A stretch of 64,000 nucleotides of DNA from an uncultured Flavihumibacter sp. (GCA_902168105.1 CABHOY010000015.1:62001-126000); one strand, 5' to 3'. Shown: positions 16,983-25,083, numbered from the stretch's first letter. The notes: generated by a model not told the origin, from the letters alone. Numbers and translations are program-made.

Positions 16983-17906
16983 ATGGATACAGTTATACTG
17001 CAACATGTCAGCAAATCATACGAAAAAGATGTTCCGCCGGCCTTACAGGACGTATCCTTTTCAGTAAAAAAAGGAGAGCTGTTTGGTCTTATCGGTCCTG
17101 ATGGCGCAGGCAAATCAACCATCTTCCGCATTCTGACCACCTTGCTGCTGTCAGATAAAGGAACCGCTACGGTAGCCGGGTATGATGTTGTGAAAAATTA
17201 TCACGAGATCCGCAGTTGTGTAGGTTATATGCCTGGAAAGTTCTCGCTCTACCAGGACCTGACGATAGAAGAGAACCTGCATTTTTTTGCTACGCTGTTT
17301 GGGACGACTGTTGAGGCCAACTATGCATTGATCAAAGATATTTACGAACAGATCGCTCCCTTTAAAAACAGGCGTGCGGGGAAATTATCAGGTGGTATGA
17401 AACAGAAGCTGGCACTCTGTTGCGCACTTGTGCACAGACCGGAAGTACTCTTCCTGGACGAGCCGACCACCGGTGTGGATGCCGTATCCCGTAAGGAATT
17501 CTGGGAGATGCTGCAACGCCTCAAACAGGAGGGCATTACCATCGTCGTGTCTACACCTTACATGGATGAAGCCAGTCTCTGTGAAAGGATCGCTTTGATA
17601 CAGACCGGCCAGATCCTGTCTATCGACACGCCTGCCAATATTATCAAAGCATACCCGGGCAAACTGTATGCATTAACAGCGCAGAAAGTATACCTCCTGT
17701 TAAAAGATACAAGGCAATATGCGGGTATCGCACAATGTTATGCAGCAGGAGATTCACTGCATTTATCCTTTAAAGACGAAGCGAAAGATCACCCTGCCAG
17801 CCTCCTGTCCTGGCTGGAAAGCAAAGGTCATAAGGGTGTAAGTATCGAAGAGATCACACCTGATATCGAAGATTGTTTTATTGCTAAAACAAGTATCCAT
17901 GAGTGA
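16983..17906 (+). CDS. ABC transporter ATP-binding protein (YbhF N-half type)
   Basis: 307 residues from the ATG at 16983. Walker A IGPDGAGKST, signature LSGGMKQKL, Walker B VLFLDEPTTGVD. The switch region reads VVSTPYMDEAS with proline at the usual histidine position. I recall the same in the first half of YbhF-like double ATPases, so this subunit may form the degenerate site. A C-terminal domain of about 80 residues follows. It overlaps the next ATPase gene by 8 bases. The two genes look like a split version of the fused YbhF protein. Confidence 0.92.
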   Translation: MDTVILQHVSKSYEKDVPPALQDVSFSVKKGELFGLIGPDGAGKSTIFRILTTLLLSDKGTATVAGYDVVKNYHEIRSCVGYMPGKFSLYQDLTIEENLHFFATLFGTTVEANYALIKDIYEQIAPFKNRRAGKLSGGMKQKLALCCALVHRPEVLFLDEPTTGVDAVSRKEFWEMLQRLKQEGITIVVSTPYMDEASLCERIALIQTGQILSIDTPANIIKAYPGKLYALTAQKVYLLLKDTRQYAGIAQCYAAGDSLHLSFKDEAKDHPASLLSWLESKGHKGVSIEEITPDIEDCFIAKTSIHE

Positions 17907-18642
17907 AAGGGCAATTGTCTGTAAAGACCTTACAAAACGTTTCGGCGACTTTACTGCGGTCAATCATATTTCTTTCGATGTTGATCAGGGAGAGATCTTT
18001 GGTTTCCTCGGTGCAAACGGTGCAGGAAAAACGACTGCTATGCGCATGTTGTGCGGGTTGTCATATCCGACATCCGGAGAGGCTTCTGTGGCAGGTTATA
18101 ACGTGTTTAAACAACAGGAAGATATCAAACGTAACATTGGTTACATGAGCCAGAAATTCTCCTTGTATGAAAGTTTGACGGTAAAAGAGAACATCCGTTT
18201 TTATGGTGGTGTTTATGGCCTGTCGGATAAACAGCTAAAAGAAAAGGGCGATGAACTGATCACAAAACTGGGTATGGAGAAAGAGGCGAAGATGATGGTG
18301 GGTAGTTTACCACTGGGATGGAAACAGAAACTGGCATTCTCCGTAGCTATCATTCATCAGCCCAGGATCGTGTTCCTGGACGAGCCTACCGGCGGCGTTG
18401 ATCCCATTACACGCCGGCAGTTCTGGGACCTGATATATGATGCGGCCGGCAGTGGGATCACGGTATTTGTAACGACGCACTACATGGACGAAGCTGAATA
18501 CTGTAACCGTATCTCCGTCATGGTGGATGGCCGTATTGATGCGCTGGACACGCCGGCTAACCTCAAACAACAGTTTGAAGCGGCGTCTATGAATGAAGTA
18601 TTTTATGCACTGGCGCGGACTGCAAAACGTTCCGCCGATTAA
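17899..18642 (+). CDS. ABC transporter ATP-binding protein (YbhF C-half type)
   Basis: 247 residues from the ATG at 17899, overlapping the previous stop by 8 bases; the frame is open six codons further upstream. Walker A GANGAGKTTAM, Walker B IVFLDEPTGGVD and switch histidine in VTTHYMDEAEYC are intact. The signature is LPLGWKQKL instead of LSGGQ, as in the second half of YbhF/RbbA-type proteins. With the preceding ATPase it should form a heterodimer with one canonical and one altered site. Confidence 0.92.
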   Translation: MSERAIVCKDLTKRFGDFTAVNHISFDVDQGEIFGFLGANGAGKTTAMRMLCGLSYPTSGEASVAGYNVFKQQEDIKRNIGYMSQKFSLYESLTVKENIRFYGGVYGLSDKQLKEKGDELITKLGMEKEAKMMVGSLPLGWKQKLAFSVAIIHQPRIVFLDEPTGGVDPITRRQFWDLIYDAAGSGITVFVTTHYMDEAEYCNRISVMVDGRIDALDTPANLKQQFEAASMNEVFYALARTAKRSAD

Positions 18643-18655
18643 ACCATATATACAC

Positions 18656-19762
18656 ATGAAACAATTCATGGTATTTGTCAGAAAAGAATTCTACCACGTA
18701 TTCAGAGACAGGCGCACCTTGCTGATCCTGTTCGGTTTACCGGTAATGCAGATCCTGTTGTTCGGTTATGCGTTGACGACAGAAATAAAGAATGCACAGA
18801 TCATCGTGGTAGATCATGCAGGCGATGCCGCCTCTCAGCAACTCACCACTATGATCGCTGCCAGTAAATATTTCGACATCAGCGCCAGTGATAAATCAGA
18901 TGAAGATATTTATAAGGCCTTCAAAAAAGGCAAGGTGAAATGTGCAGTGGTATTCCCGGCAGGTTTCGGTAATGATCTGCTGAATGGCCAGGTAGCTCAC
19001 ATCCAGATCATTGCAGATGCTTCTGATCCGAACACGGCGAAAACATTGACCAATTACCTGACGGCTATAATGGGCGAGTATCAGCAGCAGATCAATCCTA
19101 CGGCGAACATCCCCATGCGTATTGAGCCGGTAACCAGGATGCTGTACAATCCTGAACTGAATGGCTCGATGAACTTTGTGCCAGGTGTGATGGCGCTGGT
19201 ATTGATGATCATCTGTACCACGCTGACCTCAGTATCAATAGTACGGGAGAAGGAAATGGGGACGATGGAAATACTATTGGTATCTCCCTTCAAACCTACT
19301 TACGTAGTACTGGCTAAAGCAGTGCCTTACCTGGCGCTATCATTGATAGATCTGATCATTATTCTATTGCTTGCCGTCGTAGCGCTGGATATGCCGATCA
19401 GGGGAAGTATCGTACTGCTGTTCCTGGAAAGCACGTTGTTTATCATCTGTTGTCTTTCACTTGGCCTGCTGATCTCCAGCGTTACCCGCTCACAGCAAAC
19501 GGCCATGATGGTATCGATGATGGGCATGATGTTGCCGACCATCCTGTTCACCGGTTTCATTTTCCCGCTGGAGAACATGCCATTGCCTTTACAGTTCATT
19601 TCCAACCTGTTGCCGTCCCGCTGGTTTTATGTGATCGTTAAGGCGGTCATGCTGAAGGGATTGGGCATCGGCGTAATATGGAAGGAGACGCTGGTATTAG
19701 CAGGTATGACGGTCTTACTGCTGACTATTAGTATTAAAAGCTTTAAAACACGTCTGTCATGA
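18656..19762 (+). CDS. ABC-2 type permease (YbhS-like)
   Basis: 368 residues from the ATG at 18656, 13 bases after the ATPase stop; the open frame extends upstream into the ATPase gene but without family sequence. It begins MKQFMVFVRKEFYHVFRDRRTL, the usual cytoplasmic lead of ABC-2 permeases, then a membrane helix, a large extracytoplasmic domain (about 50-170), and five C-terminal helices with the conserved SVSIVREKEMGTMEIL segment. It pairs with the permease encoded next, with a 4-base overlap. Confidence 0.92.
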   Translation: MKQFMVFVRKEFYHVFRDRRTLLILFGLPVMQILLFGYALTTEIKNAQIIVVDHAGDAASQQLTTMIAASKYFDISASDKSDEDIYKAFKKGKVKCAVVFPAGFGNDLLNGQVAHIQIIADASDPNTAKTLTNYLTAIMGEYQQQINPTANIPMRIEPVTRMLYNPELNGSMNFVPGVMALVLMIICTTLTSVSIVREKEMGTMEILLVSPFKPTYVVLAKAVPYLALSLIDLIIILLLAVVALDMPIRGSIVLLFLESTLFIICCLSLGLLISSVTRSQQTAMMVSMMGMMLPTILFTGFIFPLENMPLPLQFISNLLPSRWFYVIVKAVMLKGLGIGVIWKETLVLAGMTVLLLTISIKSFKTRLS

Positions 19763-20874
19763 GAACACTGCGACTATTACTGGAGAAAGAATTCAGGCAG
19801 ATCTTCCGCGATAAGGGCATATTGCCTATCATCTTTGTCATGCCGATGATCCAGCTGCTGATCATGCCCCTGGCGGCTGATTTTGATGTAAAGAATATCA
19901 ACCTGGTAGTGGTGGACAGGGACCATTCTACCTATACGCAACAGATGGTGACGAAGATAGCTTCTTCCGGATACTTCCATATTAAAGGTTACTATACCGA
20001 CTATGCGCCTGCTTTGCATGAAATAGAAAGAGAAAAGGCTGACATCATTCTTGAGATCCCGGCACACTTTGAAACAGACCTGGTGCGGGAGAACAAGGCG
20101 GAAGTCTACCTGGCTGCAGACGCTATCAACGGTACGAAGGCGGGACTGGGCAGTGCATATCTCAATACTATCCTGGGGGACTTTAACAATGAGATCCGCA
20201 TGAAATGGCTGCCTGCGAAAGCGACGGCGGCAGGTACGATCGATGTGACCTCGTCCAACTGGTTCAATCCGAATGTGAACTATCGCATTTATATGGTACC
20301 GGGTATCCTGGTATTGCTGGTAACGATGGTCGGAGGTTTTATTTCTGCACTGAACATTGTAAAGGAAAAAGAGATCGGGACTATTGAACAGATCAATGTA
20401 ACACCTATTAAAAAGTGGCAGTTCATCATAGGAAAGATGGTCCCCTTCTGGGTGATCGGTATGGTGGATTTTACACTGGGGCTGCTATTGGCCAGGTTTG
20501 TATATGGCATCATTCCATTAGGCAGTTTGCTGCTGTTATATGGCTTTCTGTCTATCTACCTCGTAGCGTTGCTTGGCTTTGGCCTGCTGATCTCTACCTA
20601 TAGCAATAACCAGTTGCAGGCCATGTTCGTAGCCTTCTTCTTTATCATGATATTTATGCTCATGAGCGGCTTATTTGTATCTGTGGATAATATGCCGGCC
20701 TGGGCGAAGATGATCGCGCAATTGACCCCTGTAACGCATTTTATAGATGTGGTGAGGATGATCGTATTGAAGGGAAGCCGCTTCGAGGATATCAAAATGC
20801 AGTTCCTTTATGAAATAGCTTTTGCTATAGTACTGAATGGCTGGGCGATATGGAACTACCGTAAAACAGCATAA
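19759..20874 (+). CDS. ABC-2 type permease (YbhR-like)
   Basis: 371 residues. It has the same architecture as its neighbour: cytoplasmic lead LEKEFRQIFRDKGIL, helix, extracytoplasmic domain, then five helices with ALNIVKEKEIGTIEQINVTP. The start ATG overlaps the previous stop (ATGA). It is the last gene of the efflux operon and is followed by a strong bidirectional terminator. Substrates are unknown; the E. coli YbhFSR homologue exports antibiotics and has been linked to Na+/H+ antiport, so a drug or amphipathic compound is likely. Confidence 0.92.
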   Translation: MRTLRLLLEKEFRQIFRDKGILPIIFVMPMIQLLIMPLAADFDVKNINLVVVDRDHSTYTQQMVTKIASSGYFHIKGYYTDYAPALHEIEREKADIILEIPAHFETDLVRENKAEVYLAADAINGTKAGLGSAYLNTILGDFNNEIRMKWLPAKATAAGTIDVTSSNWFNPNVNYRIYMVPGILVLLVTMVGGFISALNIVKEKEIGTIEQINVTPIKKWQFIIGKMVPFWVIGMVDFTLGLLLARFVYGIIPLGSLLLLYGFLSIYLVALLGFGLLISTYSNNQLQAMFVAFFFIMIFMLMSGLFVSVDNMPAWAKMIAQLTPVTHFIDVVRMIVLKGSRFEDIKMQFLYEIAFAIVLNGWAIWNYRKTA

Positions 20875-20913
20875 AATTTTATACAGTATATACAGTTGTA
20901 GGTTTACGCAGGC

Positions 20914-20940
20914 GGCCGGGATAGTCTTATCCCGGCCTTT
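20914..20940. terminator. Bidirectional terminator between convergent genes
   Basis: GGCCGGGATA (20914-20923), loop GTCT, TATCCCGGCC (20928-20937), followed by TTTATTAT on the plus strand. The 10-base perfect stem lies between the end of the efflux operon (20874) and the end of the MocR gene (20945), and serves both directions. Confidence 0.85.
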
Positions 20941-20944
20941 ATTA

Positions 20945-22372
20945 TCAGGACATCTTCCTGAGTAATCGTCCCAGTGTTTTCAACCCTTCATCTATCTGTT
21001 TGCTCCATGGATTGCTAAAGCTGATACGCATACAGTTATTATAGCGTTCCTGCAGGGAGAATATCCTGCCCGGGGCAAAAGACACTTTATGTTTGATGGC
21101 CTGCTCGTACAGCTCGTAAGTATTCACTTTAGGATGCAGTTCCACCCAGAGTACAAAACCTCCCTGCGGCCTTGATACACAGCAATCTTCCGGAAAGTAT
21201 TCCCTGATGGCCTGGAGGTGGCGCATATATTGCGTATGCAGTTTTTTCCTCATTCCCCTGAGATGGTGCTCATACCGGTCATTCTCGAGGAAGCAGGCAA
21301 TAGCGGCGCCAGGTAGGGAAGGAGAGGAGATGGAGTGATGTCGTTTCAGTGTCAGTACTTTTTCTTTATACCTTCCGGGTACGGTCCATCCTACACGGTA
21401 TCCCGGTGCCAATGATTTTGAGAATGAATTGCACAGCAGCACGAGCCCGTTGGTATCGAATGTCTGACATACCGTAGGACGTTCTTTGCCAAAGTACATA
21501 TCTCCGTAGATATCATCTTCGATCAGCGGTATATCATATTTTTCAAGTAATCTGACGAGTTCCTGTTTATTGCAGTCAGGCATGCATGCGCCCAGCGGAT
21601 TGGTGAAATTGGTCACAAACAGGCAGGCTTTGATCTTAAACTTCGGAATAGCTTTGTCGAGGTATTCCAGGTCTATACCGGTAGCGGCATGGGTGGGTAC
21701 TTCGAGCACCTTTAGTCCCAGGCTTTCCGCGAGTTGCAGTGATCCGTAATATGCAGGACTTTCCACTGCGATGGTATCGCCAGGTTGCGTTACAGCGGAG
21801 AGGCAGAGCGTCAGTGCGTCCATACAGCCATTGGTTGTGACGATATCGTCCTCGCTGATGGCGCCACCCCATAGGATAGAATTACGGGCTATTTGTCTGC
21901 GGAGGTCCGCATTCCCCTGTACCTGTTCATAACCAATGCCGGCATTAGGTGTTTTTCTCAGCGCCTGTATCAGGGCTTTGGATATCTTGGCTGCGGGCAA
22001 CAAGGCTTCCGGCGGAGCAGCGGACGCGAACCTGGTAATATTCTGCAGGCTCATATCCTGGGATACCTGCGTGATCATCTCATGCAGCGTTACTTCCGAA
22101 GGCTTTTTAACCGCTTCACACGCCTTTGGCATTTCCGGCATTCTCCGCGGACTGAAGATCACGTAGTATCCTGATTTCGGGCGGGATTCTATTAGTCCTT
22201 TTGCCTCCAGGTGATAGTATGCCTGGAACGCGGTGCTCATACTCACACCCTGTTCTTCGCTCATAGTGCGGACGGAGGGGAGTTTGTCGCCGATCTTCAG
22301 TACATCTTTGGAGATCAGTTGTTCCAGTTTGTCTGCTATCTGTAGATAGAGATGTTCAGCAGTTTTTAGCAT
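20945..22372 (-). CDS. MocR-type regulator (GntR helix-turn-helix plus aminotransferase domain)
   Basis: 475 residues from the ATG at 22372 (MLKTAEHLYLQIADKLEQL). An upstream ATG at 22399 would add nine residues, but those codons fall inside a 13-base direct repeat that looks like an operator, so I prefer the shorter start. Winged helix at about 5-70; aminotransferase domain from about 110, with the PLP-pocket aspartate in LIEDDIYGD and the PLP-binding lysine in CNSFSKSLAPG (about residue 319) both present, unlike the MocR protein at 12174. Its target is unknown; direct repeats before its own start suggest autoregulation. Confidence 0.9.
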   Translation of the reverse strand: MLKTAEHLYLQIADKLEQLISKDVLKIGDKLPSVRTMSEEQGVSMSTAFQAYYHLEAKGLIESRPKSGYYVIFSPRRMPEMPKACEAVKKPSEVTLHEMITQVSQDMSLQNITRFASAAPPEALLPAAKISKALIQALRKTPNAGIGYEQVQGNADLRRQIARNSILWGGAISEDDIVTTNGCMDALTLCLSAVTQPGDTIAVESPAYYGSLQLAESLGLKVLEVPTHAATGIDLEYLDKAIPKFKIKACLFVTNFTNPLGACMPDCNKQELVRLLEKYDIPLIEDDIYGDMYFGKERPTVCQTFDTNGLVLLCNSFSKSLAPGYRVGWTVPGRYKEKVLTLKRHHSISSPSLPGAAIACFLENDRYEHHLRGMRKKLHTQYMRHLQAIREYFPEDCCVSRPQGGFVLWVELHPKVNTYELYEQAIKHKVSFAPGRIFSLQERYNNCMRISFSNPWSKQIDEGLKTLGRLLRKMS

Positions 22373-22383
22373 GGCGTTGGTTG

Positions 22384-22427
22384 ATCTGATATGGTTCAAA
22401 TGTAAGTAAAAATCATCTGATATGGTT
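22384..22427. promoter_or_regulatory. Direct-repeat operator candidate of the MocR gene
   Basis: ATCTGATATGGTT occurs at 22384-22396 and again at 22415-22427, 31 bases apart, which is close to three helical turns. Known MocR regulators such as GabR bind direct repeats, so these are good candidate sites. The inner 9-base core also occurs in the opposite orientation (CCATATCAG) at 22691-22699, upstream of the ArsR-Ada gene. The repeats lie just upstream of the preferred MocR start at 22372. Confidence 0.6.
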
Positions 22428-22463
22428 TTTTTGTTTGATGTTATGCGGATGGGTGTTACGCTC

Positions 22464-22612
22464 GGTTCCAGGTGGGACCACGGGCTGTACTCCTTTTCGA
22501 GCCCTTGCTATCAGGCTTTGTCAAGCGTAGGGCCTGTTGAATTTCCATTTAACCCCTGTCAAGCGTGTCGGCGCTCTCAAAGGACTAAGGCCCGTAGTCT
22601 CCACCTGGAACC
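22464..22612 (+). repeat. 149-base structured dispersed repeat, copy A
   Basis: The ends are inverted repeats: GGTTCCAGGTGG pairs with CCACCTGGAACC, then ACGGGC with GCCCGT, and further in TCCTTT with AAAGGA. A nearly unchanged core (CCTTTTCGAGCCCTTGCTAT) follows the left arm. A second copy, in opposite orientation, lies at 25247-25396. The stems differ in sequence between copies but keep pairing. A 71-residue open frame across this copy is an artefact of the repeat. It occupies most of the 22400-22800 intergenic region. It may be a non-autonomous mobile element or a structured RNA. Confidence 0.85.
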
Positions 22613-22800
22613 GCCGCTACTTAAAGGCATCCGTTAATATCCTGTCCCATTAAATTCAACTTAAGATTCATGTATTCTTAAAGTATTAGGCCATATCAGT
22701 CATCCTGATTAATACTGTTTATAGGACTGGTTAATAACCAACTCCGTTTTCTTGCTAAGTTTCTTTACAAGCTTCAGATTTATTTTGCGCAACAAAATAA

Positions 22801-22834
22801 TTGCATAACTTTATGCAACTAAAAAATTGCATAA
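22801..22834 (+). promoter_or_regulatory. Operator candidate over the start of the ArsR-Ada gene
   Basis: Perfect inverted repeat TTGCATAACTTTATGCAA at 22801-22818, followed by a third half-site TTGCATAA at 22827-22834, which runs into the ATG at 22834. The arrangement (dyad plus extra half-site directly before the start codon) is typical of an autoregulated ArsR-type gene. It also argues that translation begins at 22834 and not at the upstream TTG or ATG that lie inside the dyad. Confidence 0.65.
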
Positions 22835-23364
22835 TGGATGAACTGTTTAAAGGCGTGGCCGATCCGGTGCGCAGGGAGATCCTTTCCCTGTTACGTTTGC
22901 AGCCATTAAATGTGAATCAGATCAACGAGCATTTTGGCGATATCAGCAGGCAGGCGGTGTCCAAACACCTGCAATTACTGGAAGATAGCGGTTGGATAAA
23001 GATATATCAGGCGGGCAGAGAACGGTACGGATATCTTAATAAGACAGCCTTTTATTCTTTTAAAGAATGGCTCGATTCCTATCTGCAGTGGGGAAAACAA
23101 TCTTTGGAGAATGATCATGGCGTTTTCCTGGAGCAGACAGCTTATAAGAAAGGTGCACCCTTAACACAACCTGTTATGCTGCAAGCCATGCTGAGTAAGG
23201 ATAAGGAGTTCGACGGCCTGTTCTATAATGCGGTGAGAACAACGGGTATCTTTTGCAAACCCTCCTGTTCCGCTAATCCCCGGCCTGATAATGTGACTTT
23301 TTATATTACGAGGGATGAAGCACTTAAGAATGGTTACCGGGCCTGCAAGCGTTGTAAGCCGTGA
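22834..23364 (+). CDS. ArsR helix-turn-helix fused to Ada N-terminal methyl-sensor domain
   Basis: 176 residues. Residues 1-90 are an ArsR-type winged helix (MDELFKGVADPVRREILSLL ... DISRQAVSKHLQLLEDSGWIK). Residues 118-176 are an Ada metal-binding domain with all four zinc cysteines, C141, C145 (GIFCKPSC), C171 and C174 (YRACKRCKP). In E. coli Ada the first of these cysteines takes the methyl group from methylphosphotriesters in DNA, which turns the protein into an activator. Ada normally has an AraC-type helix-turn-helix after this domain; here an ArsR domain precedes it. The protein is probably a sensor that controls the alkA and ogt genes just downstream. The start at 22834 is chosen because an operator-like palindrome covers the upstream start codons. 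Confidence 0.88.
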   Translation: MDELFKGVADPVRREILSLLRLQPLNVNQINEHFGDISRQAVSKHLQLLEDSGWIKIYQAGRERYGYLNKTAFYSFKEWLDSYLQWGKQSLENDHGVFLEQTAYKKGAPLTQPVMLQAMLSKDKEFDGLFYNAVRTTGIFCKPSCSANPRPDNVTFYITRDEALKNGYRACKRCKP

Positions 23365-23432
23365 CGATTAGTTGGGCTGGGTAGGACAGTCAGCCAGGTG
23401 GGAATTTATTATTTCATTATTAATAGTTATTC

Positions 23433-24374
23433 ATGAGCCGACAAACAGTTGTCAATATACCGGTTACTGATCACGATAATTTTTCTTTTGCGGAGTGCCT
23501 GGTATTTCTGGGACGTTCAGAAAAGGAGTGTCTGCATTATGTACAGGATGGTGTGGTACAGAAGATGATCGTTTCGAATGGAGAGCCCGTACTGATGGAG
23601 ATCAGTGATAATACTGCATCGGGATCACTACGGATTGTAGTTAGGAGCGCTGCCAACGATAAACCTGAAGGATCGAAAGGATCAAAAGAACACCTAGTAA
23701 TAGATGAGGCTTATATCCGTCGATATATCAGTCATTGGTTGCATTTGGATGCAGATCTTCGTCCCTTCTATGATTTTGCAGCAAAGGACAATGTACTAGG
23801 CCTATTAGTAACCCGCTACAAGGGGCTTCGGCTAATAGGTATCCCGGAACTCTTTGAAGCGCTGACCTGGAGCATTATGGGGCAACAGATCACATTGGGA
23901 TTTGCGTATACATTGCGTCAGCGTTTTATACAGGCATTCGGGCATCATGCAGTAATAGATGGGAAGGACCACTATGTATATCCTCATCCGGCAGTGATTG
24001 CGGCATTAGAGCCTGCCACCCTGATCAGTATGCAGTTCTCGCGTAGTAAAGCAGATTACATCATCCGGCTGGCACAATCAATGACGGCTGGACATTTAAC
24101 GGTAGAGCAGCTGGAGAATATGAATTATCAGCAGGCAAGGGACCATCTGGTATCCTTCAGGGGTATCGGGAACTGGTCAGCTAATTATGTGCTGATGAAA
24201 TACCATCGCCATCACCAGGCATTACCATTGGAAGATGCAGGTTTGCACAATGCATTGAAATATCAGCTGCAATTGACGGCAAAACCATCACTGGCAGATG
24301 TAAAGACGTATACACAACATTGGGGGGAACATGCAGCATATGCCACATTCTATTTATGGCGTTCATTATATTAA
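23433..24374 (+). CDS. 3-methyladenine DNA glycosylase II (AlkA-like)
   Basis: 313 residues. Removes alkylated bases such as 3-methyladenine. The N-terminal part (1-110) is the beta-rich domain found in AlkA proteins. The helix-hairpin-helix with the Gly-rich loop is at 241-250 (SFRGIGNWSA), and the catalytic aspartate is D268 (ALPLEDAGL). WSIMGQQITL at 146-155 is the family signature. It is 68 bases downstream of the ArsR-Ada gene and is followed by ogt, so the three genes form an alkylation-damage cluster, likely coregulated. Confidence 0.92.
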   Translation: MSRQTVVNIPVTDHDNFSFAECLVFLGRSEKECLHYVQDGVVQKMIVSNGEPVLMEISDNTASGSLRIVVRSAANDKPEGSKGSKEHLVIDEAYIRRYISHWLHLDADLRPFYDFAAKDNVLGLLVTRYKGLRLIGIPELFEALTWSIMGQQITLGFAYTLRQRFIQAFGHHAVIDGKDHYVYPHPAVIAALEPATLISMQFSRSKADYIIRLAQSMTAGHLTVEQLENMNYQQARDHLVSFRGIGNWSANYVLMKYHRHHQALPLEDAGLHNALKYQLQLTAKPSLADVKTYTQHWGEHAAYATFYLWRSLY

Positions 24375-24490
24375 TGCCGGATAGATTAATGCCGGAGTAA
24401 ATTGTATAGTAAGGTATAACAGTAGGTAGCATAGAAAAGGGTCGTAACAAACTAGCATAGTAACGCACCATAAAGCATAGTTGCGCATAG
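24371..24490 (+). repeat. Repeat-rich leader between alkA and ogt
   Basis: The end of alkA runs into a direct repeat of TTAATGCCGGA (24371-24381 and 24386-24396). Further on GCATAG occurs four times, at 24429, 24455, 24475 and 24485. GCATA is also the core of the TTGCATAA operator half-sites before the ArsR-Ada gene, so this leader may bind the same regulator. The spacing (26, 20 and 10 bases) is close to whole helical turns. No gene is visible here. Confidence 0.35.
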
Positions 24491-24510
24491 TAAAAGTAAT
24501 ACTGAACAAT

Positions 24511-25083
24511 ATGAAAAAGCCAAACATACAACCACAAACACCATTGGATATACAATCAGGTATACCGGCAGATGTACCATCTGCTATGTCAACCGGCATA
24601 CCATCATATATCCATTCAATTATAACACCGGTAGGAGCATTGACTATTATTGGTGATGCGCAGGCTATTAATGAATTGACTTTCAAGGAAGGAATAGCAG
24701 TCACCCATGATCCGTTGCCGGATACATTCAGACTATGTATAGAGGAGCTGGAAGCTTACTTCGCAGGCAGCTTACAGCAATTTACATTTGCCATTGCACA
24801 ACCGGGAACAGCATTCCAGCAAACAGTGTGGCAACAACTAAGGATGATCCCATATGCCACGACCATTTCCTATATGCAATTAGCAAAGCGGATCAACAAT
24901 CCGAAAAGCATCCGTGCAGTAGGTACGACAAATGGAAAGAACAGAATTGCGATAGTGGTACCATGTCACAGAGTAATAGGTAGTGATGGATCTCTTACTG
25001 GTTATGCGGGAGGGATCTGGCGTAAGAAATGGCTGTTGGAACATGAAATAAAGCAGAAGTTCGGATCATTGGAGCTATTCTAA
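24511..25083 (+). CDS. Methylated-DNA--protein-cysteine S-methyltransferase (Ogt)
   Basis: 190 residues from the ATG at 24511; a TTG at 24481 is in frame but unlikely. Suicide repair protein that accepts the methyl group of O6-methylguanine on C152 in the motif VVPCHRVIG. The DNA-binding helix contains ISYMQLAKRINNPKSIRAVG with the arginine finger. The first 35 residues form an odd low-complexity lead with repeated Ile-Pro and Ser (IQSGIPADVPSAMSTGIPSY) not seen in other Ogt proteins I know. In E. coli Ada this activity is fused to the sensor; here it is a separate gene. Confidence 0.93.
   Translation: MKKPNIQPQTPLDIQSGIPADVPSAMSTGIPSYIHSIITPVGALTIIGDAQAINELTFKEGIAVTHDPLPDTFRLCIEELEAYFAGSLQQFTFAIAQPGTAFQQTVWQQLRMIPYATTISYMQLAKRINNPKSIRAVGTTNGKNRIAIVVPCHRVIGSDGSLTGYAGGIWRKKWLLEHEIKQKFGSLELF

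Noticed and set aside
16983..17906. Proline in the switch region of the first ABC ATPase as a sign of inactivity
   Set aside because: I recall the same change in the first half of YbhF-like proteins, so it is probably normal for the subfamily and not decay.
22422..22637. 71-codon open frame in repeat copy A
   Set aside because: It lies within the structured repeat; the paired base changes between copies fit structure, not codons.
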